Part shown: one piece after another, positions 23,050-34,709 of the stretch
Numbering within the stretch: position 1 is the stretch's first letter
How the letters are laid out: each line of letters begins with the position of its first letter
From: Lumbricus rubellus
Taxonomy: Eukaryota; Annelida; Clitellata; Crassiclitellata; Lumbricidae
Length of the DNA stretch: 64,000 nt
Direction of reading: 5' to 3'
Assembly: GCA_945859605.1 (NCBI GenBank)
Contig: OX243822.1
Span: forward strand, 25,750,185-25,814,184
The notes under the pieces: model-generated
The model's database searches: none
The model's input: only the letters and a program-made list of their open reading frames with translations
What the model was told of the DNA's origin: nothing
Translations under genes and position numbers: made by a program

Positions 23050-23206
23050 TCTGGCTGAAAGGTTTGATTTCTTCTGGAAATGTCTAAGCACGCCTGCAGG
23101 TGATTTGGCAGGAAAAGCTTCAGCTTTGTCAAAGCAATATCGAGCAGACCTTAATGGTCAGGATCTCATAACAGAAATGGAAGATTTGCCCTCTGTACAT
23201 AAGGTA
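23050..23206 (+). pseudogene. Possible hAT transposase exon relic
   Basis: An open frame without its own start reads LAERFDFFWKCLSTPAG, GKASALSKQYRADLNGQDL and ITEMEDLPSVHK, then a splice-donor-like aaggtaaat. Its style (a mid-region of hAT transposases) and position inside a hAT-type element support the call, but no catalytic motif is included. Confidence 0.35.
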
Positions 23207-23979
23207 AATTATGGATATGCCCATTGAATCTGCATAACTTTTTAACATAGTAAAAATTAAATCCGAGTAATTTATAAATGTTTGCCAGCTTACAATAAGC
23301 CAACTGTAGACAATTCAATCAGAAGTAACCTCTGCAATAAGATTATTTAGCAAGCTGAAGGGCCTGATTTATGCCTGAAGATGACAGAATTAATTTTTAA
23401 AGGCATATAATGTCTCATTACAACTTTACAAGATCTTCTAGATCTGGTCAGGTTGAGGTTTGAGGCTATAGTCTTGTTTTTAAAATTGCCATCAGAAATT
23501 TTGCAGAAAAATGACAAGAAATGCTCTTTTGTTAGGCATACAGTCATTCTATTGTGCTATGAATGCAAGTACAAAATACTTTGCTAGTGTTTAAAATTGT
23601 ATCTCGAATACTATAGCATTTAAAATAATTACCATAGCCTAACTGAATCAAACACATGGTAAGAAAATGTTAATATATAAGAATAAGAAGAAAACATAAT
23701 ATTTGATCAATCAACTACAGGTTCTTGCTCATGTAGACTAAATACAAAATTACAAGCTGACGAAGTTTTGCCCCTGAAATTTGCCCCTGAAATTTTCTGC
23801 ACCCTATTATGTCTATAATTCACGTAGTGTCATTACAGGTCTTTCTGTGTTGATCTGATATATAGTATTATTTCGGTACTATAGCTACAGTAATTATTTT
23901 TTTAACCACCTGTTGTGGATCATAACTTTCGTGTCTGGCTACTGTCCTATTGTTGTCCGCTATATGCTAACATTTGTTA

Positions 23980-24440
23980 CCACTAGTTGTGGTCAGTGCC
24001 CATGGTCTGCAATCCCATGGCCTACTTTCATCTAAATTATGAATTAGCTCTAGTTTGTTCTGCATCAACATTGTATGCATGTTTTATTATTATGCTCTCT
24101 GTTTTCACTGCTTATGTCCTGGATCTCTCGCTCTCTCTCTCTACATTAACCCATCTACTTGATTTCGTTTTGCCTACATTGCCTAATAACATCATCACTC
24201 TTCTGACACCACCATCTTGATATAAACTCCAGTCTGTGGTTGCCCAGGTTTAGCGGGATCACTCCCTTTCTGGGTGACCCTTTCTTAGTGATCTTTTACC
24301 TGTTAGATGTTAATCATTCGTTGGCTCCTTATTTCACTGCACATTCTAATTTTATATATGTTTTGCTGTTTTGATTTGATTTGTTGATCGCTACGAATAA
24401 ATAAGATTTGATTTGATTTGATTTGATTTGATTTGAATAA
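23980..24440 (+). mobile_element. LINE 3' UTR fragment with (GATTT)n tail
   Basis: A block ending gctacgaataaataa followed by about seven gattt/gatttg units. This is typical of a 5'-truncated non-LTR retrotransposon insertion. No coding frame is left. The left boundary is uncertain. Confidence 0.5.
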
Positions 24441-24747
24441 AGAAATGACGTCCCTGTATGGTACTGTTAGTCTATTAGTTAGTGTTATTGATTTTTTTTC
24501 TATGAATAGGCCTAATATACATGAATAATATATGCCATAGCCTATATCAAATTCGAAAACTGTTTAAAGACTTTTTCGTTTTGTTATAAAAGGCTCATAA
24601 ATATTATATTACGTTACATTGAGATAATGTATAGTTGTGTGAGTTGCTTGGTTTTAATGGCATTATTTTGTATCTTAACTCCTCTGGCCACGACCGAGTC
24701 GACTGACCCCCCCTGCAAAAAATCCTGAGGGCGCCCATGGGTAGTGC

Positions 24748-25110
24748 TCCACAACTTGTGTTCAATGTGCCCACCATCAGTGTCAAAACTTCTGTTGAAT
24801 TATCTTTAAGCCTGTAAAATTTCATTTCGATATTCTCACTTCTGACCAAGATATTGGCCAGAATAATTAACTTGGTTTTTGCAACTTTTTGTTGCGGTGT
24901 GTTTTTGAATCGCCAAAAAACGGTGGGTGGCCTCACTAAAAGATATATAACTTTTGTTCTGTTAGAAATATGTTTGTGAAATCTGGCCATCATGTGTAAA
25001 TATTAATTGTCTTTAGGCCTGTGAAATTTCATTAGAAATTCTTACTTCTGGCCAAGATATGGAAAAATACCGTAGGGGTTACTTTTTAATGGCCCACCCT
25101 GTATATAAGT
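24748..25110 (-). pseudogene. Tc1/mariner-like 3' end (relic)
   Basis: The minus strand at about 24795-24755 reads SFDTDGGHIEHKL, the transposase C-terminus, and the sequence further along matches 190-330 (gtgggtggcctcactaaaag). It ends near gcccaccctgtata. Only the tail is present. Confidence 0.5.
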
Positions 25111-25409
25111 ACCTGTCGTAGTTGTACTCAACAGTAAAACCATGAGCGTTGACCTCAGAAAGAAACCGTCCATCTTCCGTTGAAGTTTAATCTTGCTTCT
25201 GTAAAACAGCCAACTCAAGGCATACGATGGTCGGCTGCATTGCTGCATTATAGGCCTACTGGCTTTTATACTGTACACAGTGTACAGTCATCATGGGCGG
25301 AGTTTGGTCTCGGCTCTTGGGGGGGGGGCTAAAACAATATTCCGCGGATCTCTATAATAGTCAAGTCAACTTCAAAACAGCTGGTGGTTTTTAACACTGG
25401 AATATAAAT

Positions 25410-25575
25410 GATGTCTTTAGACACCCGAAAATCGTTGATAATAAAAAATAAAAATGATTTCTTTAGACACCCGAAAATCGTTGATACCAAAAATAGAAAT
25501 GATGTCTTTAGACACCCGAAAATTGTTGATAACACTGAAATCAAAATGATGTTCTTAGACACTCGGACACAGCAG
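25410..25575. repeat. Left, inverted part of the ~45-bp tandem array
   Basis: Four to five units reading gatgtctttagacacccg then aaaatcgttgat, in the opposite orientation to the main array at 26090-27540. Confidence 0.8.
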
Positions 25576-26089
25576 ACGCTTGATCATCAATCTATGTTTA
25601 TTTAGTAATCTAAATTTCAATTTTTAAGCCGTCGCTTTTTAGATAATTAAAATATCTAGCGAGCCACCGCAAAAGCGTTTACGACAGAGTGTACTATCAT
25701 TTATCCCCACGAAAACTTCCACTGTGTCAAAAGGTATCTTTCCGCATACCTTATAAGTACTAGGCTTTCACAGCTATATTAGTCGTCGTCTAACCGCGGT
25801 AAGCAGAGTCATGCAGCTCTAGTCTAAGTAGGATAGTAACCCATAGCCTTTTGACTGGTAAAATGTACATGTAGTTCAGGAGCTGCAATAACTTTAATAG
25901 GTTTTAAAAAAGGCAACATTATTGCTTGAATCCATTTCCTCTGGAGTATACATGTATGTTATCCATACTTTTTTGTAAAAGTATAACAGGACTTTCGGAA
26001 TACTTCTATGTAGTTGCTTAATATGATTATTGAGTGATCGAGTGATTGATGGAACCGATTGTACATCACTTAATAAGCACTTTTATCGG

Positions 26090-27540
26090 GGTGTCTAAGG
26101 AAATCATTTTGATTCAAGTGTTATCAACGATTTTCGGGCGTCTAAGGAGATCATTTTTATTCCACGATTTTCGAGTGTCTAAGGACATCATTTTAATTCC
26201 AGTGTTATCAACGATTTTCGGGTGTCTAAGGAGATCATTTTATTCAAGATTTTCAGGTGTCTAAATACATCAATTTAATTCCAGTGTTATCAACGACATT
26301 CGGGTGTCTAAGAACATCTTTTTGATTCCTGTGTTACTAACGATTTTCGGGTGATTAAGGCCATCACCTTATTCTACTGTTTTTGGGTGTCTAAGGAAAT
26401 CATTTTGATTCAACGATTTTCGGGTGTCTAAGGACATCATTTTGATTCCAATATTATATAATATAATATTAATATAATGCCCGTAAACACCCGAAAATCG
26501 TATATTATACGATTTTTGGGTGTCTACGGGCAATAATTTAATTCCAGTGTTACCAACGCTTTTCGGGTGTCAAAGGCCATCATTTTGATTCAACGAATTT
26601 CGGGTGTCTAAGGACATCGTTTTGATTCTAGATTTATTAACGATTTTCGGGTGTCTAAGGACATCATTTTGATTCTAGAGTTATCAACGATTTTCTGGTG
26701 TCTACCAACAATTTACAGGTGTTTAAGGACATCATTTTAATTCCAGTATTATCAACGACTTTCGGGTGTATAAAAATATCATTTTGATTCAATTATTTTT
26801 TGGTGTCTAAGGACATAATTTTGATTTAATGATTTTCGGGTGTCTAAGGGCATCATTTTGATTAAAAAAATTATCAACATTTTCTTAATTTCAGCGTTAC
26901 CAACGATTTTCGGGTTTCTAAGGCCGTCATGTTGATTCATCGATTTTCGGGTTTCTACGGATATCATTTTGATTTAAGGGTTATCAATAATTTTTGGGTG
27001 TTTAAGGTTTCAACGATTTTCCGGTGTCTAGGGACATCATTTTAATTTTAGTATTATCAACGACTTTCGGGTGTCTAAGAACATCATTTTGATTCCAGTG
27101 TTACCAACGATTTTCTGATGTCTAAGGCCATCATTTTGATTCTAGAGTTATCAACGATTTTCTGGTGTCTACCAAAAAATTACTGGTGTTTAAGGACATA
27201 ATTTTAATTCCAGTGTTATCAACGACTTTCGGGTGTATAAAAATATCATTTTGATTCAATTATTTTTTGGTGTCTAAGGACATCATTGTGATTTAACGAT
27301 TTTCGGGTGTCTAAGGGCATCATTTTAATTTTAGTATTATCAACGACTTTCGGGTGTCTAAGAACATTATTTTGATTCCAGTGTTACCAACGATTTTCTG
27401 GTGTCTAAGGCCATCATTTTGATTCCACTATTTTCGGGTATCTAAGGACATCATTTTGATTCTAGTGTTATCAACGATTATCGGGTGTCTAAGGACATCA
27501 GTTTGATTTCTGTATTATCAACTATTTTCGGGTTTCATTT
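26090..27540. repeat. Main ~40-50-bp tandem array
   Basis: About 33 degenerate units of the type aacgattttcgggtgtctaa followed by gacatcattttgattcca. Unit length varies. Near 26485-26540 one unit is inverted, giving a local hairpin (gcccgtaaacacccg ... cgggtgtctacgggc). Confidence 0.9.
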
Positions 27541-28176
27541 ATTTCATCAAAGTTTAACGTCGTCGTATGGCATCAAAGGCCGTTGACGACAAATTTACAG
27601 TTTATGCAGTACAGTAACAGTGAATTCATAACGTCCGTGATAACATTGTCATAACAATATCATTGTTCGTTGTTTAACAGCAAACTTAGCCATGATATAA
27701 TAATTTTGTTCAATGTCTTTTGTGACCATTGCTTAACTGATAATAGCATCAACAATACAAGTTATGTTAAATATTTTGCTTTGTCAAATTTATTAATATT
27801 CTGTGTCTTAGGACATCTTATTTATTCCAGTGTTACCAACGATTTTCGGGTTTCTAAGTCCGTCATTTTTATTCCAGCGTTATCAACGATCTGCTGTTTC
27901 GAAGTTGACTTGACTATTATATAGAGATCCGCGGAACATTGACTTAGCCACCCCCCCCCCCCCCCCACAAAGCTGAGACCAAACTCGGCCCATGGCTAGT
28001 GGCCAGCAACTCACTGTGCATGTAGGTCTTTTGTTGTCACCACAAGTGCCATTATTTTTACCCTTGGGAGTCCTTATTGAAACATTGTGATGTCGGTGGA
28101 TTCTTGGGGGGGCTTAGCCCCCCCTAGCCCCTGATAAACTCCGCCCATGACAGTCATTGATTATACAGTCATGTTA

Positions 28177-29262
28177 GGGGTCATTGCATAATTACGTAAC
28201 GCCAAAAATTACCGTTTTCGACCCACCCACGGTGACCCACCCACCCTGTAACGCTTCGTAACGTTTCCCTTGAAAGCGTTACGTAACGATTGTTACGAAA
28301 AATCAGTTGCGATTTAGGTCTATTATTGGTTTATGTGAGTGCATACTTATAATTCATATTTTCATAGTGAATTTAATATAGACCTATAGGGCCTAGTATG
28401 TGAATTATAAGTTAATATGACAGTAGACTAGCTTAAATATAGACCTACACAATGTTTTATTTATATAAATGAGTCATGCGTGAACTGCAATTTCCCTAAA
28501 TTTTACCGCAAGAATAAAATTTTACACCACTAAAAAATTTCATGGACTAAAATAGCTCATTAGCAATTAATCAAAATTAAGATGAACTAATATAATTATT
28601 CGCCTAGTTTGGGCACTTCCATAGGGCCTAATTATCAATAGAAATATATCCGAGTTTTGTTAAGCATTAATTTTAAATGTTTGAGATCGTGTCCGGTAAG
28701 TAAAACATGCTTCAAAGTATGTCAAGTTCGATGTCAAGAATTTAAGGAGAATTAGGCCTGCCACGTTGTTCCGTTGGTAAAACTATAGGAGAGCAGAATT
28801 GGCCTGGCATGTAATCAGGGTGAGAATTGCCGGGGGGTTGGGGGGGTTCAACCCCCCCAGTCATTTTTAGAGCCCCATGTTAAAGTATGTTTTTCATACC
28901 CCAATTTCAAGTTTATTATAGGCCAACCCCCCCCAGTTATTTTTTCACAATTCTCACACTGCATGTAATTGGTGTCTATATGCTACTGCTGAATCTTATA
29001 TAAGTTATTCAGATCAATTATAGGCCTAGACCTACCTGGGTTAAGTTCTAAATCGATGTCACGAAGTTTAAACTTCGATCACATCATGAATTGTCTGAAG
29101 TGTTATTCGATGGTAATTTAATATTCGTTAATAAAAAAATTTCATGACGTTACGTAACGTTCAACCCGACCCACCCACCCACCCACCCCCGTAACGTTTC
29201 GTAACGTTTTCAATGACCCCACCCACCCACCCTCGAGCGTTACGTAATTATGCAATGACCCC
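28177..29262. mobile_element. PIF/Harbinger-like non-autonomous element
   Basis: Perfect 26-bp terminal inverted repeats (beginning ggggtcattgcataattacg) flanked by TTA on both sides (28174-28176 and 29263-29265). A TTA/TAA duplication with G-rich ends fits PIF/Harbinger. The subterminal regions of both ends repeat acccacccaccc and the palindrome cgttacgtaacg. No transposase ORF. A small MITE with ends gtgagaattg is nested at about 28823-28967. Confidence 0.7.
28823..28967. mobile_element. Nested ~145-bp MITE
   Basis: The ends gtgagaattgccgggggg and, inverted, gtgagaattgtgaaaaa, with internal aaccccccc runs at both sides. A related copy starts at about 30626 (ggtgagaattgttggggtg). Confidence 0.5.
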
Positions 29263-29265
29263 TTA

Positions 29266-29820
29266 TTGTAATGATGTTGCTAAGGATTCGGTTCGCTTGC
29301 CCTTTGCAATTTACAGCATTAGGAATTATTAATCATCCTACATAAAACTAAAATTGGGTACTTGTCGGTTAATTCACCTAACGACACCGAAACCCATTAT
29401 ACGCAATTTTGCATGCAAATTTTAATTCACCTGTTGGTTACATTAATTATTCGCAATTATACATACAAACTTAATAGTTAGGGCTAGGGTTAGGGATATA
29501 TAATAATATTATATATCCCTAACCTTAGCTCTAGCTATAAGCTTAAAACTATATATTATATAAACACATCATATCACTGATGTTCATGACACCGGGTATT
29601 CCTTCCAGACGGAGAGAGAGACGGATAGAAAGAGAGACAGAGAGACAGACAGACGGACAGAGAGACAGACGGTTAATCCGTTAAGGCCAGGCTAAGTTTG
29701 TTGAGGGTCGGTTAGAGTTGAGATTATGGTTAGTGACATCATTAGATACTGTCCAAATATTTTATAATTATGCCCCCAGATCCCTGGAGGAGTTGGAAGA
29801 GACCGATTGACCAGTCCATA
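29266..29820. other. Repeat-derived sequence, no gene
   Basis: It includes a palindrome at about 29484-29545 (gttagggatatataa and its inverse ttatatatccctaac) and a (gaca)n patch at 29605-29670. The gttaggg words are too few to be telomeric. No coding content. Confidence 0.5.
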
Positions 29821-29823
29821 GAT

Positions 29824-30115
29824 GCAGTGGCGGCGCTACGCCAGGGCATGGCAGGGCAAATGTACTGGTAAAAAAACCTTTGCCCTGGTCATTGCCCTGC
29901 CAGAAATTTTGCATTGTCAGAATTTGTTTGGGCATACTGTTTCTTACTGTTCAAGACCGTCCGCTCTCTGGCATGGCAAAAATATTGGCAGTGCAAAACT
30001 TCCGGCAGGGCAAAAGTTAAGTTCTGGAAGAGAAACATTTTGGCAGGGCAAAATTCTGGCAGGGAAACAGTTCTGGCAGGGAAAGTTCTAGCAAGGAAAA
30101 ATTCTGGCATGGAAA
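29824..30115. repeat. Degenerate (ttctggcaggg)n repeats after a hAT-like start
   Basis: It begins cagtggcggcgctacgcc, a hAT-like terminus, then shows diverged tandem words such as ttctggcagggaaa (30005-30110). No partner end was identified. Confidence 0.5.
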
Positions 30116-30119
30116 AAAT

Positions 30120-31034
30120 TGTTAAGTCAAAAGTTTGGCAAAAGTTCCTGATGAAAACTCCACACACACGCACGCACGCACATACGTGTTCATGCAATGT
30201 AGCCAGGTTCTCGTATGAATCCAATGAATTAGGAAACTTAAATGATATAATTTATTCTACCATCGTGAAACAGAAGAAAAATTCAGCACATCGTGGAACA
30301 CACTGAATTAGAAATTTACCTTTAAGCTAAATTATTATATCTATTATTGTAGCTTCAAATATGCAACTTAAGACTTAGTTTACCCAGTTAATCATCAATG
30401 TTACTTAATGTTTATTCCAACAGAAAAATCACAAAATTTGTCAAAACTCTTTACATTCAGCAACTAATATTATATACCATTCAGTCACAATTACAATAGT
30501 ATGCAGTTACCTGCATAGGAAACAATTTAAGAACTTAGGGACTAGCGTACAGAAGGCAATTAAAGAGACCTGGGACAGTAGACTAGCTCTGAGCAGTTTC
30601 GGGGTGAAGCCCCATAAAGCCCACGGTGAGAATTGTTGGGGTGTTTTAACCCGTCTTTCTTAAAGCCTCATAGTTAAGCCTTCTTTGCACTCCCAACTCC
30701 ACGCATATCCTAGTGCAACCCAAGTTATTTTATACAATTATAATTATCATACTACTGAAGCACTTAATATTCGATTAAACACAATAAGCAAATATACAGG
30801 CTACTTGTTGTGACAGTTTGTGTCCACATACAGATGGAAATCGGAAGGTTATCAATCAGGTGTGAGTATTTAACATTGATGCAGATAAATTCCAAGTCTG
30901 GTGGTGGTCTTGATAACTGGGAAGTTATGAATCTATGGATCCGAATATTGCTCAGATGGCCGTGCCATTACATGCAGTATCGTATCAATTCTCAAAAGAA
31001 TAGAATACCTAACTCCCAAGGTTGTTTATCAAAG
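30120..31034. other. No gene recognised
   Basis: AT-rich sequence with one MITE-like end near 30626. Short ORFs have no recognisable domains. Confidence 0.4.
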
Positions 31035-31042
31035 CTGCACCT

Positions 31043-33301
31043 TAGTGTGGTCCTCAAATCCATGTAAAAAAATAAAATTTACCCGATGCATTATGGTACC
31101 ATTTTTTTCTGTTATGCTTCATGTAACAATGATTCCTGCCAAATTTTTTTTGAAATTGCGCTAACTATAGAGGTCGCTCTACAAGGTCAATTACTGTCAA
31201 CTTTTCAGGAATTTGCAACATTTTCTAGTCTTTTTAATAATTCATTTCAAGTTACTTACTTGCGATTTTATATAATTTATCTACTTGCATTTTAATTTAA
31301 TCTACTTACTTATTTCATTCGTTTTATGACGTCACTTCCTGTTGCAAAATGACAGTTTGTTTTTAAATTTTAAACATACGACAAATCATTGAATAGGCGG
31401 CAAATATTCTCAAATTAATGCACACCTGCGATTGCTTCAAAGTAAGTATCAAAAGTTAACAACCATAATTAATTACTTCTAAATTAATTTGTAGAATAGT
31501 AGATTGTTAATTAAAAAAGAAATAGGAAATGATTTATTTGTAATTTTGTTGCTAAATGACCTCAAAGTTTTATCCAATTTGAAATACTTGGCTTTAACGC
31601 TATTGTTTATTATCATAGTGACATTGACTCTATTGTTACTTAATTTCAGTGGCAAGTACACTTAGTGCAAGCAAATCAGCAATAATTCAGATGCGGAACG
31701 CATCTGAAGTATGGCTCGTTGGCCACGTTAATGACAAGCTAACAGGGATGAAACTTCCAACAACGCGCCAGGTTTTGTCGGTTTTCTTTTACCAGCATAA
31801 GGTCTTTAAAAAGACGGTTAGAGAAAGTGCAAGGTGTGCTGTCCGGGAAGTGCTAAACTGGTGGAATATGGCTAGCATCCCAACGACCATAGAGAGAAAT
31901 GCTATTGAGAAACTGGAGCAAGTGTTTGACACATGGATCAAACTGAAGAAGAGCTCAAAACGAGTTACCACAGCTCAAATGACAAATGAAACTAATTTTC
32001 ATGTGGACACTAATAAACTGTTTGACATAGCGCATGCAAATGCCATGATTCTCATTAAAATCCCAGAAGATCGCTCACTCTTAACTGATCAGCGTACAGA
32101 TAGGAAGGGATACATGGCAGGAGTGGACAAAATACTGGCTGGCAAAGAAGAACGTAGGAAGAGAAGGAAGATGGCAGAACACAAACTGCATCACCTGGAG
32201 AAAGAGCGCAAGGAAAGGTGTGACAATGCCACGTCATATTCAGTGCACCTGTTAGATACAGAGACAGGCAGTATCGTCTCCTCTTGCTCCTCTTCCTCTG
32301 ATGATGATGATGACGCTGAGTATGATGTTTCAAATACCATAAAGAGGCAAAAACATTCCAATACCATAAAGAGGCAAAAACCTTTAAACATGATTTCACC
32401 GGAGTTAGCGTCAGCTCTCGACCGCAAAAATGTGAGTCACCGAGATGCTACATATTTACTTGCAGCGACGGCACAAAGCCTGGGGCATGATGTTGCGGTG
32501 CTTGCAATCAGTCGAACCTCAATTCGCAGAGCCAGGATTGCAAATCGGCGTCAGATCAATGGCAGCATTAAACTCGGATTCAGTCAGCGAGGTGTACCAG
32601 TACTTCTAACTGTACATTGGGATGGAAAAATTCTTCCTGACATTACTGGAACGGAGTCGGTTGATAGATTGCCAATAGGCCTACTGGTCTCAGGATATGA
32701 AGTGGACCAGTTACTTGGAGTGCCAAAGTTAAATCGTGGCACAGGCGAAGGAACCAGTGAAGCTGTTGTGAGTGTGTTGAAGGATTGGGGGTTGGCAGAC
32801 AGAGTCAAAGCAATGTGCTTCGATACTACTGCATCAAACACCGAGCTCAGTTCCCGCATGCATAGAAGTCTGTGCTACTCCTGGGACTCCAGCAGTCAAA
32901 AACTCTCTAAAATCATGGCACAGCTATTGTTTGCTAAATTGAAGCCTTTGCAGTAGGCCTAACTTTCTATTACTTTAAGACTAAATGACTGACCTTATGT
33001 CAATATTTAATAGGTCTGCTCATCACTCAGTCTCTTAGAGTCCACAAAAACTCCACATTGTTCAGTTTTTAAATTTATTTTATATAGTCTGTGACGTTTG
33101 TTGGATATGCTGATTTGTTACTTTTTCGCCATTATTAATAGCAATATTTTCGCAAATAGAGAAAAGTTGTGAGCATAGAGCGACCTCTAAACATCAATGA
33201 ATAAATTTGAAAAAATTCTCTTATTCATTTCTAAGGCAAGGTAACAGATGAGGACGGTACCATCAGGAAAATAACAACTTTTAGTTTTCAGGACCACCCT
33301 A
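31043..33301 (+). mobile_element. DNA transposon of uncertain superfamily (2.26 kb)
   Basis: The ends tagtgtggtcctcaaa and, inverted, tagggtggtcctgaaa are flanked by an exact 8-bp duplication ctgcacct (31035-31042 and 33302-33309). The inverted similarity reappears about 120-130 bases inside (tagaggtcgctcta at 31169 and inverted at 33180), so the terminal repeats are long and imperfect. It carries one ORF, 31649-32956. The 8-bp duplication would suit hAT, P, Merlin or Zisupton groups; the termini do not start CAG. Confidence 0.8.
31649..32956 (+). CDS. Transposase-like protein, apparently C-terminally truncated
   Basis: A 435-residue ORF inside a transposon with 8-bp target duplications. Residues about 1-150 are basic and helical, and 165-200 are a Lys/Arg/Glu-rich coiled segment (EERRKRRKMAEHKLHH). 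An acidic run follows (SSSSDDDDDAE). The rest matches a multicopy invertebrate family: MISPELASALDRKNVSHRDA, LTVHWDGKILPDITG, DRLPIGLLVSGYEVDQLLG, VPKLNRGTGEGTSEA, then MCFDTTASNT. The Asp of WDGK and the Asp of FDTTASNT are plausible RNase H-fold catalytic residues. From about residue 400 the sequence stops resembling the family and ends at a stop, so the C-terminal half of the catalytic domain seems lost. The start codon is not certain; a splice-acceptor-like ttaatttcag precedes it (31641-31650), so the real N-terminus could lie in an upstream exon. It probably cannot transpose on its own. Confidence 0.7.
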   Translation: MASTLSASKSAIIQMRNASEVWLVGHVNDKLTGMKLPTTRQVLSVFFYQHKVFKKTVRESARCAVREVLNWWNMASIPTTIERNAIEKLEQVFDTWIKLKKSSKRVTTAQMTNETNFHVDTNKLFDIAHANAMILIKIPEDRSLLTDQRTDRKGYMAGVDKILAGKEERRKRRKMAEHKLHHLEKERKERCDNATSYSVHLLDTETGSIVSSCSSSSDDDDDAEYDVSNTIKRQKHSNTIKRQKPLNMISPELASALDRKNVSHRDATYLLAATAQSLGHDVAVLAISRTSIRRARIANRRQINGSIKLGFSQRGVPVLLTVHWDGKILPDITGTESVDRLPIGLLVSGYEVDQLLGVPKLNRGTGEGTSEAVVSVLKDWGLADRVKAMCFDTTASNTELSSRMHRSLCYSWDSSSQKLSKIMAQLLFAKLKPLQ

Positions 33302-33309
33302 CTGCACCT

Positions 33310-34370
33310 CCCTAGAAATACCCAGAGCAAGTGAGTTCCATGTGTCACACGTGTCACAGAAACACTTATTTAGCGCAATAAAAATCTTTAACTACCTCTG
33401 TACAACATAACTAGAAGTTTGACGATTACCGTTATGACTTACAGTGTCAGTTGATGATGAATTTTATTGCTTAGAGCATTGGAAATGCCATCCTGATAAC
33501 ACTGCATCATGTTTTTAAGAAATGTATATTGTACAATGTAAACAAGATCACAAATATGGCAGTAGTCACCTTGCCATCGTGCAATATGGGCCCACATGGA
33601 TCCCACCTGGGTCTCATATAAGCAATAAGGGCATTGTATGAGATCCGTGTGGGCCCTATAAATTATAAGCAATAATGGGTTCCATGTCGGCCTAACCTTG
33701 GCATGTTGAAAATTGGGCATGTCAGAACTAAAAATAGACATCTGAATCTGTGACTTGCAATAAACATTTGACATCAGGACATTTTCTTTTCGAACATACA
33801 TGAACTTTTGAGATTACTGAAACGCCATCTTAGTGAAAATCTGCTTTCTTATGAGTAGCAACAAAAGCTGCAAAAATCATAGTAATTAATAATAGTTTAA
33901 TTTCTACAGAACATTGGTTTAACTCCCCAGCAATAAAATCTTATTTCGGTAAAAACAAATAGCAATAAAAATGACAATAATAATACTAATAATAATCGAA
34001 CAGTGATGGTCAGCCATTCCAGAACAATGCACAATGAACTCTTGTCAAACCCTCAGGTGAAGAATCTGCAACTATAAATAATAACAGGTATGACACCACA
34101 CTCATCCTCCCTGGGAATAATGCACTCACACTCAACTATACTTATTAAATTTTGAGGGATCATAATTATATCTCTTGTAAAAGTAATCACAAGAATAATA
34201 ACAGAACCGACATCAAATTCACAATCAATAAGAATAACAATAATTTTAAAAAATTATTATAATAATACAAATGAAAAATGCCTTGCATGTAACCAAAAAC
34301 ATCCTGTTTTTATTTTCGATATTTGCCTCCATGTGTGGTAAAAAAATGTATCTACAGTAACTGAGCCACA
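33310..34370. other. TSG101 downstream region, no other gene
   Basis: AT-rich sequence with short (aat)-type patches near 33965-34000 and 34230-34270. A gggcccacatggatcccacc-type repeat lies at 33590-33700. No coding content. Confidence 0.45.
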
Positions 34371-34372
34371 TT

Positions 34373-34378
34373 ATTTAT
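34373..34378 (-). promoter_or_regulatory. Candidate polyadenylation signal of TSG101
   Basis: On the minus strand an aataaa lies about 335 bases past the TSG101 stop codon. Others exist further on. Chosen only as the nearest good hexamer I saw. Confidence 0.3.
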
Positions 34379-34709
34379 TTTCCTTCTTTCAAAAAGCGAC
34401 ACAAAACACTATTCTCCCTAATTTTCATGCACCTCGATCTCTATCTGCATCTTCTGGCAGCTGTCTCTCTCTGTATCTCAGATTCACATTTCAGTGTGAC
34501 CATGCACAGGTTAACAATTTAATTAATAATAATATTAATAATAATAATTGTCGACATCGCGTAAATTTAATTGAAAAGGGAAATAGATGGAAATGGATTG
34601 TCTGCATTTACAAGAATTATTCTACACAATATAATATTATAAGCTACCAGAAGTAGAATAATACGTCATAAGACTACACGTTTCGTATCACAACTGGTAG
34701 AAACCGGTT

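Larger units (their letters stand above)
22281..24739. mobile_element. hAT-type transposon (2.46 kb, decayed)
   Basis: The ends catgggcgcccgcag and, inverted, catgggcgccctcag are flanked by ggtaatgc (22273-22280) and ggtagtgc (24740-24747), a 7-of-8 match for an 8-bp duplication. A possible transposase exon relic lies at about 23050-23205. A LINE 3' tail ending (gattt)n is nested at about 23980-24440. No intact ORF remains. Confidence 0.7.
25292..28149. mobile_element. hAT-type element with large tandem-repeat array (2.86 kb)
   Basis: The ends catgggcggagttt are inverted at both sides and flanked by an exact 8-bp duplication acagtcat (25284-25291 and 28150-28157). Inside, a second inverted pair (ttccgcggatctctat near 25340 and its inverse near 27920) encloses the array. 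About four to five copies of a unit containing acacccgaaaatcgttgata lie at 25415-25570. Several dozen inverted copies (caacgattttcgggtgtcta and so on) lie at 26090-27540, with two more near 27840. No transposase ORF. A unique spacer lies at 25610-26050. Confidence 0.8.

Noticed and set aside
26090..27540. CRISPR-like array of regular repeats
   Set aside because: Repeats are degenerate, without unique spacers of constant length, lie inside a transposon with target duplications, and the DNA is eukaryotic.
29484..29545. Telomere-like ttaggg repeats
   Set aside because: Only two or three scattered words in a palindrome, not a tandem array.
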